A stretch of 26,231 nucleotides of DNA, from assembly GCA_934292805.1 (NCBI GenBank), contig CAKQXQ010000031.1:1-26231 (forward strand), read 5' to 3'. The stretch's first letter is position 1, and each line of letters begins with the position of its first letter. Origin of the DNA: an uncultured Roseburia sp. GTDB taxonomy: Bacteria; Bacillota; Clostridia; Lachnospirales; Lachnospiraceae. Position numbers and translations under genes: made by a program. The notes beneath the pieces are model-generated. The model did not search any database, had not been told where the DNA came from, and was given only the letters and a program-made list of their open reading frames with translations. Shown here piece after piece: positions 15,956 through 24,153 of the stretch.

Positions 15956-16591
15956 TTATATTTCTTCTATTTTCTTTATTGATATAACTTTTCTGCCAAT
16001 TGCGTCAATTTCGAGGACTGTTTCATATGCTTCTCCATTTTTTACCTGGAAGTCATAGTATTCCATGCCGGTAAGTTCGCTTAAAACTGCCATGACCGTC
16101 CCTCCGTGAACCACAGCCATAACCTGATATTCTGACTGTTTTTTGTCTGATTTTTCACACAGATCTGTAAGCATCTGATGAAAACCATCCAAGGAACGAC
16201 GAATGAACTCCTCTCTTGACTCTCCTCCCGGAAAAGGCAGCGTTCCATTGCTGTCAATCCAACACTGGTAATAAGGATCCCCGGTCAGTTCCACATAGTT
16301 TTTCCCTTCAAATCTTCCGAAATCCATTTCCTTCCAGTCAAAAATGCAAACCGGATCCCTGTCAAAAAGGATTTCTGCAGTCTGGATACATCTTAACATA
16401 GGTGATGCATATAAGAATCCTCCCTGATCCAGGTGATATCTTTTTTTTCCTTCTGTGATCTGTGCAATCCCTTTTTCAGATAATGCTTCCTCTGTTGTTC
16501 CAAGATATCGATGCTCCTCATTCGACTTTGTCATTCCATGGCGGATCCAGGTGATTTTTATTCTTATTTTATCTTCTGTCCAATTCCACAT
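15956..16591 (-). CDS. cobC: Alpha-ribazole phosphatase, histidine phosphatase family (CobC)
   Basis: A 211-residue member of the phosphoglycerate-mutase/histidine phosphatase family. The phosphohistidine motif WIRHGMTKSNEE (His18) and the second active-site His in VVHGGTVMAVL are present, as is ASPMLRCIQTAEIL. In this context it most likely removes the phosphate of alpha-ribazole-5'-phosphate or of the finished cobalamin 5'-phosphate. The ATG is preceded by GGAG at eight bases and overlaps the preceding cobU-like gene by 28 bases. The N-terminus carries about 10 residues before the beta strand. Substrate is inferred from position. Confidence 0.85.
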   Translation of the reverse strand: MWNWTEDKIRIKITWIRHGMTKSNEEHRYLGTTEEALSEKGIAQITEGKKRYHLDQGGFLYASPMLRCIQTAEILFDRDPVCIFDWKEMDFGRFEGKNYVELTGDPYYQCWIDSNGTLPFPGGESREEFIRRSLDGFHQMLTDLCEKSDKKQSEYQVMAVVHGGTVMAVLSELTGMEYYDFQVKNGEAYETVLEIDAIGRKVISIKKIEEI

Positions 16592-16896
16592 AAAACACGC
16601 TCCACGTTTTCTGCTTCCTTTGCAAGTTCGATCAGTAACCGGCCCACACGCTCCCTGTATTCCCTTTCTTCCTTTTCCATCGGAACGATCCCATTACCTA
16701 TCTCATCACAAATAAACACACAGTCCGGATGCTCTTTATAAAACTCCATGATGATCTCCTCCGCCGGTTTTCCTTCCGCCAGAAGCTGTTTCACCCATAA
16801 ATGCAGATCATTAATGATCGTTCTGTTCTGTCCTTTATATTTTTCCTGCACATAGGAGAGCTTTCCCTGTGCATATCCACCGATATATAAATCCAT
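16564..16896 (-). CDS. Short CobU-like protein with degenerate P-loop
   Basis: A 110-residue protein related to CobU (adenosylcobinamide kinase/guanylyltransferase, normally about 180 residues). The N-terminus has IGGYAQGKLSYVQEK, a P-loop in which the Ser/Thr after GK is Leu. The second half, FICDEIGNGIVPMEKEEREY and VLCGIGQKIK, matches the C-terminal CobU region (NEVG-x-GIVP and CGI-x-x-K). The middle section with the guanylylated His is missing. AAAGGA precedes the ATG. It lies between cobS and cobC while a full-length cobU is two genes upstream. It may be a regulatory or complementing subunit, or a degenerate duplicate. Confidence 0.75.
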   Translation of the reverse strand: MDLYIGGYAQGKLSYVQEKYKGQNRTIINDLHLWVKQLLAEGKPAEEIIMEFYKEHPDCVFICDEIGNGIVPMEKEEREYRERVGRLLIELAKEAENVERVLCGIGQKIK

Positions 16897-16924
16897 ATTT
16901 TTCCTTTCAAAATGTCATCCTTCT

Positions 16925-17692
16925 TTATACCGGAAAAAATCCCAATATGGCAGCCGCAGCCGCTGCTGCTGCCTCACAAACCGTTACAAACCAGCCTGCG
17001 GTGTCACCGGTAATACCTCCAAGCTCCTGGTAACTTTTCTTTTTAAACCAGAAAAAGCAAAAAACGGATACTAAAGCAACGATTGCTCCATACCATCCCG
17101 ATACCGCAAGCATAATGCCCACACATAGGACAAGCTGCAAATATAAAGCAATTTTCACACGCATTTTCTGTGACCCTGTAGCAAAGGTATAAAGCATTCC
17201 TTCCTTTTTTGCAGACTGCAATGTCACAACTGCAATTCCGCTTAAGCACCTGGACAGGAAAAAGGCTGCCGCCACTGCAAATACAGCTTTTTTTGTATGC
17301 AGTTCAGAAATCGCTGCAATGTCAATCATATAATATAACATCAGCATGATCGCTGCAAATGCTCCGATATGCGAATCTTTTAAAATTTCCAGTTTGCGTT
17401 CCCTGCTTTGATAGGAATGAAATGCATCCATTGTGTCCATATATCCATCCACATGGAATCCTCCCGAAATGATCAGCGGGATCGCTGCTGCGATCAGTGC
17501 ATAGCACAGATTTCCCACCATATATTTCTGACATAAACATGCCCATCCGTAAAATAAAATGCCGATCACTCCGCCTGTCCATGGAAAGAAGCACATCATA
17601 TACTCCATGTCTTCCTCTTTCCATTCAAACTGCGGCACTGGGATTTTTGAATAGATAGAAAATGAAATAATCATTGCTTTCAGTAATTTCAT
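16925..17692 (-). CDS. cobS: Adenosylcobinamide-GDP ribazoletransferase (cobalamin synthase) CobS
   Basis: A 255-residue polytopic membrane enzyme. IISFSIYSKIPVPQFEW and MCFFPWTGGVIG near the N-terminus and the metal-binding GGFHVDGYMDTMDAF motif identify CobS; DSHIGAFA follows. It joins alpha-ribazole (phosphate) to adenosylcobinamide-GDP at the membrane. The C-terminus contains TGDTAGWFVTVCE and a run of eight alanines inside the last hydrophobic helix. AAAAGGA precedes the ATG. It lies 42 bp after cobU. Confidence 0.95.
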   Translation of the reverse strand: MKLLKAMIISFSIYSKIPVPQFEWKEEDMEYMMCFFPWTGGVIGILFYGWACLCQKYMVGNLCYALIAAAIPLIISGGFHVDGYMDTMDAFHSYQSRERKLEILKDSHIGAFAAIMLMLYYMIDIAAISELHTKKAVFAVAAAFFLSRCLSGIAVVTLQSAKKEGMLYTFATGSQKMRVKIALYLQLVLCVGIMLAVSGWYGAIVALVSVFCFFWFKKKSYQELGGITGDTAGWFVTVCEAAAAAAAAILGFFPV

Positions 17693-17734
17693 AATTGATA
17701 TCCTTTTACTTTATCTGTTTCTTTTGTCTTTACT

Positions 17735-18283
17735 TCAATCCTTTGTTGGATTTTTTATTGCTACCGCAATCCCTACAACAACTTCTGTCACACAATCTGC
17801 CATGGCAGCCAGTCTCGCATTGATCGCTCCAAGAGCTTTTAAGTATTCCATCGTCCCTTCATCATATGAAATACCATCCTCGAATACATTGTTCGTCACG
17901 ATCACAAGATTGTCTGTTTTTTCACAAAGCTGTTTCAGATCCGTAATTACTTTCTCTGCAACTTCATCTGCTGTTCTTCTGCTGTTTGAAGAAAACATCT
18001 CGTTGGCTGTCAGGTTGGACATACATTCTAAAAGTGCAGATTTTTTTTTACAACTTTCTTCTCTCTCTTCGAACGAGATCTTCCCGACATCCACCGGACT
18101 TTCAATCGTGATAAATCCCTTTCCGGCCCGCAGCTTTTGATGTCTTTTTACTTTTTTTTCACCTTCTGCATCGAAAATCTGCATTGTCGCAATGTAATAT
18201 TTTGTTCCCTCACAGGAAGATAAAATATCTTCTGCATAAGCGGACTTGCCGCTTCCACTTCCACCTGTCACAAGTGTGATCAT
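17735..18283 (-). CDS. cobU: Adenosylcobinamide kinase/phosphate guanylyltransferase CobU
   Basis: A 182-residue CobU of normal length. MITLVTGGSGSGKSAYAED carries an intact P-loop (residues 7-14), followed by YIATMQIFD and VKRHQKLR, whose His48 fits the guanylylated His of the family. The usual TNEVG motif reads TNNVFEDG here, a departure from the family consensus, whereas the short paralogue at 16564-16896 keeps DEIG. It phosphorylates adenosylcobinamide and transfers GMP from GTP. ATG at 18283 is preferred to a GTG four codons earlier because TGAGGTG lies just upstream. It starts 8 bp after the cobT stop. Confidence 0.92.
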   Translation of the reverse strand: MITLVTGGSGSGKSAYAEDILSSCEGTKYYIATMQIFDAEGEKKVKRHQKLRAGKGFITIESPVDVGKISFEEREESCKKKSALLECMSNLTANEMFSSNSRRTADEVAEKVITDLKQLCEKTDNLVIVTNNVFEDGISYDEGTMEYLKALGAINARLAAMADCVTEVVVGIAVAIKNPTKD

Positions 18284-18291
18284 AAAACACC

Positions 18292-19335
18292 TCACGTAAA
18301 TCTATGATAAGCTTCTATTTCAAAATCGCCAAACGTTGCTCCGTTCTCATAAAGTGTCATCGCAAGATCCAGCAGCGAAAACATCATGACTGCTCCGGTT
18401 CCTTCACCCAGTGCAAGCTTTGCATCAATCACAGGGTTTAATCCAAGTTCCTTCATGATCATATCCAAAGCCGGTTCTTTTCCCCTATGGGATGGGATGA
18501 TATAATCCTTCGTCCCCGGACAGAGACGTTCTGCTGTCAGTGCGGCTATCGCACTGATCACTCCGTCAGCAACAACCGGAATATGATATTTTGCACCACC
18601 TAAAAATACACCACACATTCCCGCAATATCCAATCCTCCGACAGTGCATAAGATTTTCATCGGTTCGGATGCTTTTAACTGATACTTTTCCAGTGCTGCT
18701 TTGATGACCTTTCTTTTTCTTTGCAGTCCCTCATCACTCAGTCCTGCTCCACGTCCTGTCACAAGATCAGGTTCACAGGATAATAATGCCGCTGCCATTG
18801 CCGCACTTGTTGTTGTATTACCAATGCCCATCTCGCCGGTTCCAAGCAGTTTATATCCTGCTTCTTTGCATTCCTTTACACAGTCCATTCCAACGAGTAT
18901 TGCCTGTCTTGCTTCCTCCTCTGTCATTGCCGGCTGTATAAGGAAATTCTTTGTGCCTCTTTTTACTTTTCTGTTAATGACTCCGGGAAATGTCTGTTCG
19001 GTGTTCACTCCGATATCTACCGGCAGAATATCAGCCCTTGCTGCTTTTGCCATCTTACATACCGATGTATTTCTTTTTCCGAGATTCTCTGTCACTGCTG
19101 CTGTGACCTCCTGCCCTGACTGGCTGATCCCTTCCTCTACGATCCCATTGTCAGCACACATGACAATGACTGCTTTTTTTGAAATGTCAATCTCTGTTGT
19201 TCGAAGAATTGCTCCGATCCTTGCAAGAAGTTCCTCGAAGTCTCCCAGTCCGTCCAATGGTTTTGCCACGCGATCCCAGTTTTTCTTAATCAAAAGTTCT
19301 GTTTGTCTGTCTGGTTTTTCTATCTTTAATTGCAT
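18292..19335 (-). CDS. cobT: Nicotinate-nucleotide-dimethylbenzimidazole phosphoribosyltransferase CobT
   Basis: A 347-residue CobT. Recognisable parts are VMCADNGIVEEGIS, GEMGIGNTTTSAAMAAAL and, at the C-terminus, SHRGKEPALDMI and LALGEGTGAVM with the catalytic Glu311. It activates the lower-ligand base as alpha-ribazole-5'-phosphate. Its presence implies use of a benzimidazole base, although no bza or bluB genes are in the window, so the base must be made elsewhere or imported. AAGGGAAG precedes the ATG, and the start overlaps the end of cbiP by 10 bases. Confidence 0.96.
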   Translation of the reverse strand: MQLKIEKPDRQTELLIKKNWDRVAKPLDGLGDFEELLARIGAILRTTEIDISKKAVIVMCADNGIVEEGISQSGQEVTAAVTENLGKRNTSVCKMAKAARADILPVDIGVNTEQTFPGVINRKVKRGTKNFLIQPAMTEEEARQAILVGMDCVKECKEAGYKLLGTGEMGIGNTTTSAAMAAALLSCEPDLVTGRGAGLSDEGLQRKRKVIKAALEKYQLKASEPMKILCTVGGLDIAGMCGVFLGGAKYHIPVVADGVISAIAALTAERLCPGTKDYIIPSHRGKEPALDMIMKELGLNPVIDAKLALGEGTGAVMMFSLLDLAMTLYENGATFGDFEIEAYHRFT

Positions 19336-20864
19336 TTTGCTTCCCTTAACATCGAATAAATTGCATCCATATCCATGGATGAACGCAGTCCATCTGCCAG
19401 CTTGTCATACTGCATCTGCTTAAACTGCTCATAATTCATCATCTGATCTGTATTTATCTCAATCCCTTTTTGCTTTGCAAGAATGTGGAGCAGCGTTTCC
19501 GAAACGGTTCCCTCATCAAAAATCCCATGTACGTAAGTGCCATATACATTGCCGGCAAAAAAACCATCTGCCTTTTTACTGCTTCCTGTCACTTCATCCT
19601 GTATATTACAAAGAATCTGCTCTGCATCGGCCGCACTGCTATTTTGCTCTTTTGGATTTCGTACTGTGCTTCCCATATGGATCTCGTATCCACTGATTTT
19701 CTGCCCTGACAATTCTGACAAAATCCCGGACACTTTACCGAAATCCCCTCGGACACGCGTTCTTGTTTTTTCCTCCTGTAACTCTGTTATCATTGGAAGA
19801 AGCCCCATTCCCTTCATGCTTCCTCCTCCTTCAACCTGATGCGGGTCGAGAATCGTATCCCCAAGCATCTGATAACCGCCACAGATTCCAAAAACGACTG
19901 TATCCAGGGATTTCTTTTTAACAAGTGCTTCCAGTCCGCTCTCACGCATCCATTTTAAATCCGCCATCGTATTCTTGCTTCCCGGAAGAATAATCATATC
20001 CGGATGATGTAATTCTTCCGGACGATTTACATATCTTACAGATACTTCTTCCATCTGTTCCAAAACAGACAGGTCTGTAAAATTGGAAATCCTTGGATAT
20101 CGAATGACTGTGATATCGATCAGCCCTTCTTCTTTTCGATCAAACCTGCTGCTTAAGCTGTCCTCATCATCGATTTTTAACTCCATATACGGAACGACAC
20201 CGACAACCGGGACATGCCCACGTTCTTCGAGCATTACAATTCCGGGATCTAAGATCGTCTTATCACCACGGAATTTATTAATGACAAGTCCCTTCACACG
20301 TTCCCTTTCAGAAGCATCAAGGAGCATTAATGTTCCAAGCAGCTGTGCGAACACACCACCTCTGTCAATATCACCGGCAAGAATGACCGGTGCATCCAAA
20401 ATCTCTGCCAGTCCCATATTCACAATATCGTTTTCTCTCAAATTGATCTCCGCCGGACTCCCGGCTCCTTCGATCACAATAATATCATTTTCTTCTGCCA
20501 GTTTACGAAAAGCTTTTTTTATTTCCGGGATCAGCTGCTTCTTATAAGCAAAATAATCCCTGGCACTCATGTTGCCAAGAACCTCTCCGTTTACAATGAC
20601 CTGGGAACCGACATGTGTGGTTGGTTTCAGTAAAATCGGATTCATGGCCACCACCGGTTCTATGCCCGCCGCTTCTGCCTGCATCACCTGTGCACGCCCC
20701 ATCTCTAAGCCCTCTTTTGTAATATAGGAGTTCAATGCCATATTCTGGGACTTAAATGGTGCCACTTTATATCCATCCTGCCTGAAAATCCGACAAAGTC
20801 CGGCAACGATCAGACTTTTCCCTGCATTTGACATCGTTCCCTGGACCATGATCACTTTTGCCAT
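19326..20864 (-). CDS. cbiP: Adenosylcobyric acid synthase CbiP (CobQ)
   Basis: A 512-residue glutamine amidotransferase. The N-terminus MAKVIMVQGTMSNAGKS is the P-loop signature, followed by FKSQNMALNSY and GDIDRGGVFAQL. The glutaminase domain has the nucleophile Cys in VFGICGGYQMLG and His in GTYVHGIFDE. It amidates side chains b, d, e and g of adenosylcobyrinic acid a,c-diamide. The frame is open further upstream, but ATG at 20864 fits the family N-terminus and has GGAG eight bases before it. It overlaps the ATPase gene by 13 bases. Confidence 0.96.
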   Translation of the reverse strand: MAKVIMVQGTMSNAGKSLIVAGLCRIFRQDGYKVAPFKSQNMALNSYITKEGLEMGRAQVMQAEAAGIEPVVAMNPILLKPTTHVGSQVIVNGEVLGNMSARDYFAYKKQLIPEIKKAFRKLAEENDIIVIEGAGSPAEINLRENDIVNMGLAEILDAPVILAGDIDRGGVFAQLLGTLMLLDASERERVKGLVINKFRGDKTILDPGIVMLEERGHVPVVGVVPYMELKIDDEDSLSSRFDRKEEGLIDITVIRYPRISNFTDLSVLEQMEEVSVRYVNRPEELHHPDMIILPGSKNTMADLKWMRESGLEALVKKKSLDTVVFGICGGYQMLGDTILDPHQVEGGGSMKGMGLLPMITELQEEKTRTRVRGDFGKVSGILSELSGQKISGYEIHMGSTVRNPKEQNSSAADAEQILCNIQDEVTGSSKKADGFFAGNVYGTYVHGIFDEGTVSETLLHILAKQKGIEINTDQMMNYEQFKQMQYDKLADGLRSSMDMDAIYSMLREAKCN

Positions 20865-21964
20865 AATTCTATCTCCATTCCTGCCATTTTCGCATCTTCT
20901 AATAACTGCCTGTTGCGTTCGTTCTGTGTACCGAAATTTTTCTGACAACAGATCACTTTCCTGCAGGAAGACATGATCTGTCTGGCTTTCTCATAACTTT
21001 TTTCTGTAAAATCCTCATATGCCTTCTCGCTGACTACCTTTGCTGCCAGTGCTTTTGCTGCCGGATAATCAATATCCTGTTCTCCGAGGATCCCTGCTGC
21101 AAAAGGGATTCCCTTCCTCTGAAGATACCTGAACGCAAAACTTCCGCTGCCATTTCCTGCGATCACAAAGATTTCCGGTACTCCGTCTGTTTTTTTCAGC
21201 TCTACGGTTCCATTTTCTTCCTGAAATGTTCCTTCCCTGATATCATAAAGCTGATTTACAAATCCTTTTGTGAATACCTCTTCCGGTGTTCCGAAATGTT
21301 CGATTTTCTCACCCTTCACACAGACAATTCTGTCAGATACACGTTCTGCCAGATCCAGTTCATGCAAAGACATCAAAACTCCTACCTTTTGCTTTCTCGT
21401 CATCTCCTGGATCATTGCCAGAAATTCCAGTTTATATTTTACATCCAGATAAGAAGTCGGTTCGTCCAAAACGAGTATTTCCGGCTGCTGGCACAATGCT
21501 TTTGCAAGCAGGACACGCTGTTTCTGTCCATCGCTTAAGCTCATAAAATATCTGTCACCAAGTTCTGTGATGCGTATCTGTTCCATGCACTGTTTTACGA
21601 TCTCTTCATCCTCCGGTGTAAGGATCCCAAGCCCTCCTGTGTAAGGGTACCGCCCCATCGCCACCACATCCGACACTGTCATCAGTTCCGGTGTGATACG
21701 TTCTGTAAATACAATGGACATCTTTTTCGCCAGTTCTTTTTCGGTGATTCTGCCAAGCAGGTTATCAGAAACCCAGATATTCCCGCCAATCTCTTTTAAC
21801 TGCTTTGCAATTGTCTTTAATATGGTAGATTTTCCTGCCCCATTTGGACCGATCAGTGTTACGATCTCTCCTTTTTTCAAGGAGATCTCAATCTCCCCAA
21901 TCAGCTCCGTGCCATGATATCCGACCGATAAATTGTCTGTATGTAAAAGAATCTGTTCGTTCAT
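20852..21964 (-). CDS. btuD: Corrinoid ABC transporter ATP-binding protein (BtuD-like) with an extra C-terminal domain
   Basis: A 370-residue protein; usual BtuD/FhuC ATPases are about 250-270. Residues 1-255 are the nucleotide-binding domain: Walker A GPNGAGKST (39-47), signature SLSDGQKQRVLLAKAL (142-157), Walker B ILVLDEPTSYLD (163-174) and the H-loop His201. The Q-loop position reads FTERITPEL, with Glu rather than Gln. From about residue 260 an alpha/beta segment begins with EIFVIAGNGSGSFAFRYL and ends at ELWQK; I do not recognise its function. With btuC and btuF it should import cobalamin or other corrinoids. GAGGG precedes the ATG, which is 31 bp after btuC. Confidence 0.9.
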   Translation of the reverse strand: MNEQILLHTDNLSVGYHGTELIGEIEISLKKGEIVTLIGPNGAGKSTILKTIAKQLKEIGGNIWVSDNLLGRITEKELAKKMSIVFTERITPELMTVSDVVAMGRYPYTGGLGILTPEDEEIVKQCMEQIRITELGDRYFMSLSDGQKQRVLLAKALCQQPEILVLDEPTSYLDVKYKLEFLAMIQEMTRKQKVGVLMSLHELDLAERVSDRIVCVKGEKIEHFGTPEEVFTKGFVNQLYDIREGTFQEENGTVELKKTDGVPEIFVIAGNGSGSFAFRYLQRKGIPFAAGILGEQDIDYPAAKALAAKVVSEKAYEDFTEKSYEKARQIMSSCRKVICCQKNFGTQNERNRQLLEDAKMAGMEIELWQK

Positions 21965-21995
21965 TTTTCCCTCGTTTCAAATACTTTGGTTCGCT

Positions 21996-23033
21996 TTATT
22001 CGTATTTCGTACGATTCTGCCGTAACATGACTGCGATCATGACCGGTGCCCCGAATATCGCTGTGACGGTACTGATACTCATTTCGGTCGGTGCAAATAC
22101 TGTCCGTGCCAGAAGATCACAGAACATACAAAATACTGCCCCACCCAAAAAGCTTGCCGGGATCATTATGATTGGTTTTGCAGTCTGAAACAGACGCTTT
22201 ACAAGCTGTGGAACCGCAATCCCGACAAATGATACCGGTCCTGCAAATGCAGTGACTACCGCAGACAGAATACTCGATAATATGACTAACAGCACTCGGA
22301 ATACTCTTATGTTCACTCCCATGTTTTTTGCATAGGTCTCACCCAGCTGATAAGCAGTCATTGGCTTTGACAAAAGAAAGGTAAGAATCGCTGTGACGGT
22401 AACCACGATCGTGATCACTTTCACATTCTCCCATGTGATCCCGGAAAAGCTTCCCATTGACCAGTTATGGAGATTGACAATATCTGAATCCTGAGCGAAA
22501 GTAACGAGAAAATCCGTTACCGCAGAGCAGATATAGCCGATCATGACTCCGATCAGCACAAGAAATGACATGTTATGTATCTTCGGTGAAACTGCAAGAA
22601 CACAAAACATGGACAGCATAGATCCTAAAAATGCCGCAATGATCAGATCTACAGACGATAGCGTCCTTGACATTTTCAAAAAAAGGATCATCACAACCGC
22701 AACAAATAGCTTTGCACCGGAAGAAATTCCAAGTACAAAAGGACCGGCGATCGGATTATGGAAAAATGTCTGAAGCAGATAACCGGACAGTGCCAGTGCA
22801 CCACCAAGCAAAATAGCCGCAAGTGTCCGCGGAATCCTGATCTGAAATAAAATCACACTATATAATTCATCCTGTCCGCCCCTGATCTGTTTTATGATTT
22901 CTTCCATTGAAATCTGTACGCTCCCGGCACAGACACTTAAGATCAGAAAAACAAACAATAAAACAATAAGCACCGCAAAACAGAGGGCATATTTCATTTT
23001 TTTATCTGAGCTTGTACATGTAGGTAAGTTCAT
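21996..23033 (-). CDS. btuC: FecCD/BtuC-family ABC transporter permease for corrinoid
   Basis: A 345-residue permease with about ten hydrophobic helices. RIPRTLAAILLGGALALSGYLLQTFFHNPIAGPFVLGISSG (given here in its order as RIPRTLAAILLGGALA then GYLLQTFFHNPIAGP) is the conserved FecCD motif; FAGPVSFVGIAVPQLVKRL near the C-terminus is the ATPase-coupling region. Substrate is inferred from the B12 operon and riboswitch. ATG at 23033 was preferred over 23039 because GGAGG lies six bases upstream of it, but directly abuts the earlier ATG. The start overlaps btuF by 32 bases. Confidence 0.93.
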   Translation of the reverse strand: MNLPTCTSSDKKMKYALCFAVLIVLLFVFLILSVCAGSVQISMEEIIKQIRGGQDELYSVILFQIRIPRTLAAILLGGALALSGYLLQTFFHNPIAGPFVLGISSGAKLFVAVVMILFLKMSRTLSSVDLIIAAFLGSMLSMFCVLAVSPKIHNMSFLVLIGVMIGYICSAVTDFLVTFAQDSDIVNLHNWSMGSFSGITWENVKVITIVVTVTAILTFLLSKPMTAYQLGETYAKNMGVNIRVFRVLLVILSSILSAVVTAFAGPVSFVGIAVPQLVKRLFQTAKPIIMIPASFLGGAVFCMFCDLLARTVFAPTEMSISTVTAIFGAPVMIAVMLRQNRTKYE

Positions 23034-24153
23034 CCGCATCCTCCGATGTCAGCATCTCATGAAAATCATGAATAATGCTTCCTGTATCCATTGTATCCTG
23101 GTAAACATTTTTTCCGATGCACCATACATTTCCGTTCTTTACTGCCTTAAAGTTCTCGAAAAGGCTGCTCTTTTCCATCAATTCTTCGACAGTATGAAGC
23201 TGTCCATCGATCGTACTGTTATAGACAAGATAATCTGCATCCTTCGCCTGCGCATAAAATTCTTCCATCTGCATATTGACACTGGAAGCTGCATTATCTT
23301 CCCCTTTCAGATTTTTAAAAATGTATTCTCCACCGGCAATATCGATCATTTTCGGAACATAGTCACTGCTTTTCCTTACACTGACAGTTCCTGCTGTCGT
23401 AATATAAAAGAACGCCACTGTTTTTCCGGTATCATTTGTATCGGAAAGCTCACTGACATATTGTCTCTGTTCTTCAAAAGCTTTCTCTGCTGCTTCTTCT
23501 TTTCCTGTCAGAAGACCATATAGCTTCACCCATTCTGTTCTGCCGAGTGGTTCCGACTCATAACTGGAGTGATCCACAAGGACCGGGATCCCGAAAGACT
23601 CCAGATTTTCCTTTACCTCCGGCACATGACCGATCATCGTCGACTCAATGGCGAGTTCACAGCCTTTTGAACAGATCAGTTCATAGTCCGGTGCATTATA
23701 TTTTCCCGCATACAAAATCTGACCATTTTGCATTGCTTCTTTTGCTTCCGGGATCTCCCATCTGTCTTCGGTAAGTCCGGAAAGACAAATATGATCCAAA
23801 GCATCCAGGCTGCAAAACATATCCATTGTTGCTGAGGCAACGAGATAGATGTCAGAAACCGGTGCATTTAAAACAGTAATATCTTCATCCAGATCATCCG
23901 GCACCTTTTCTCCTTTTGTATTCACCAGAAATCTGCTGCCATCTGAAATTGAAACAAGTGCAAATCCATCATTATAATAGTCTACTGCAAATTCTGTTGC
24001 ATAAGAAAGATCCATGCTATTTTCAAAAGTCAGTTCTTCACTGATCGCATGATCTTCGGTTCTCCATGAAGACTGGCTTTTGCCGCATCCCATACTCCAG
24101 ATACAGGCCAAAATCAATACAAACAGAATGCCAATTCTCTTTCTCTGTCTCAT
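23002..24153 (-). CDS. btuF: Corrinoid-binding ABC transporter lipoprotein (BtuF-like)
   Basis: A 383-residue extracellular solute-binding lipoprotein. Residues 1-23 form the signal peptide with lipobox SMGC (Cys23). The periplasmic-binding-protein family III fold is indicated by LICSKGCELAIES, FGIPVLVDHSSYES and PLGRTEWVKLYGLLTGKEEAAEKAF. The PLGR-EW motif, with conserved Glu and Arg contacts for the permease, is typical of BtuF- and FhuD-type proteins. It would deliver corrinoid to BtuCD; a siderophore or heme substrate cannot be excluded from the sequence alone. The ATG overlaps the stop of the upstream gene as ATGA. Confidence 0.9.
   Translation of the reverse strand: MRQRKRIGILFVLILACIWSMGCGKSQSSWRTEDHAISEELTFENSMDLSYATEFAVDYYNDGFALVSISDGSRFLVNTKGEKVPDDLDEDITVLNAPVSDIYLVASATMDMFCSLDALDHICLSGLTEDRWEIPEAKEAMQNGQILYAGKYNAPDYELICSKGCELAIESTMIGHVPEVKENLESFGIPVLVDHSSYESEPLGRTEWVKLYGLLTGKEEAAEKAFEEQRQYVSELSDTNDTGKTVAFFYITTAGTVSVRKSSDYVPKMIDIAGGEYIFKNLKGEDNAASSVNMQMEEFYAQAKDADYLVYNSTIDGQLHTVEELMEKSSLFENFKAVKNGNVWCIGKNVYQDTMDTGSIIHDFHEMLTSEDADELTYMYKLR

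Noticed and set aside
16940..16985. Run of GC-rich triplets encoding eight alanines at the CobS C-terminus
   Set aside because: It lies within the last hydrophobic helix and mixes several Ala codons; possibly slippage-prone but not a separate element.
18701..19423. Long open frame on the plus strand across cobT and the end of cbiP
   Set aside because: It is antisense to well-supported genes, is rich in Ser, Pro and Ala as expected of a shadow frame, and has no start signals.
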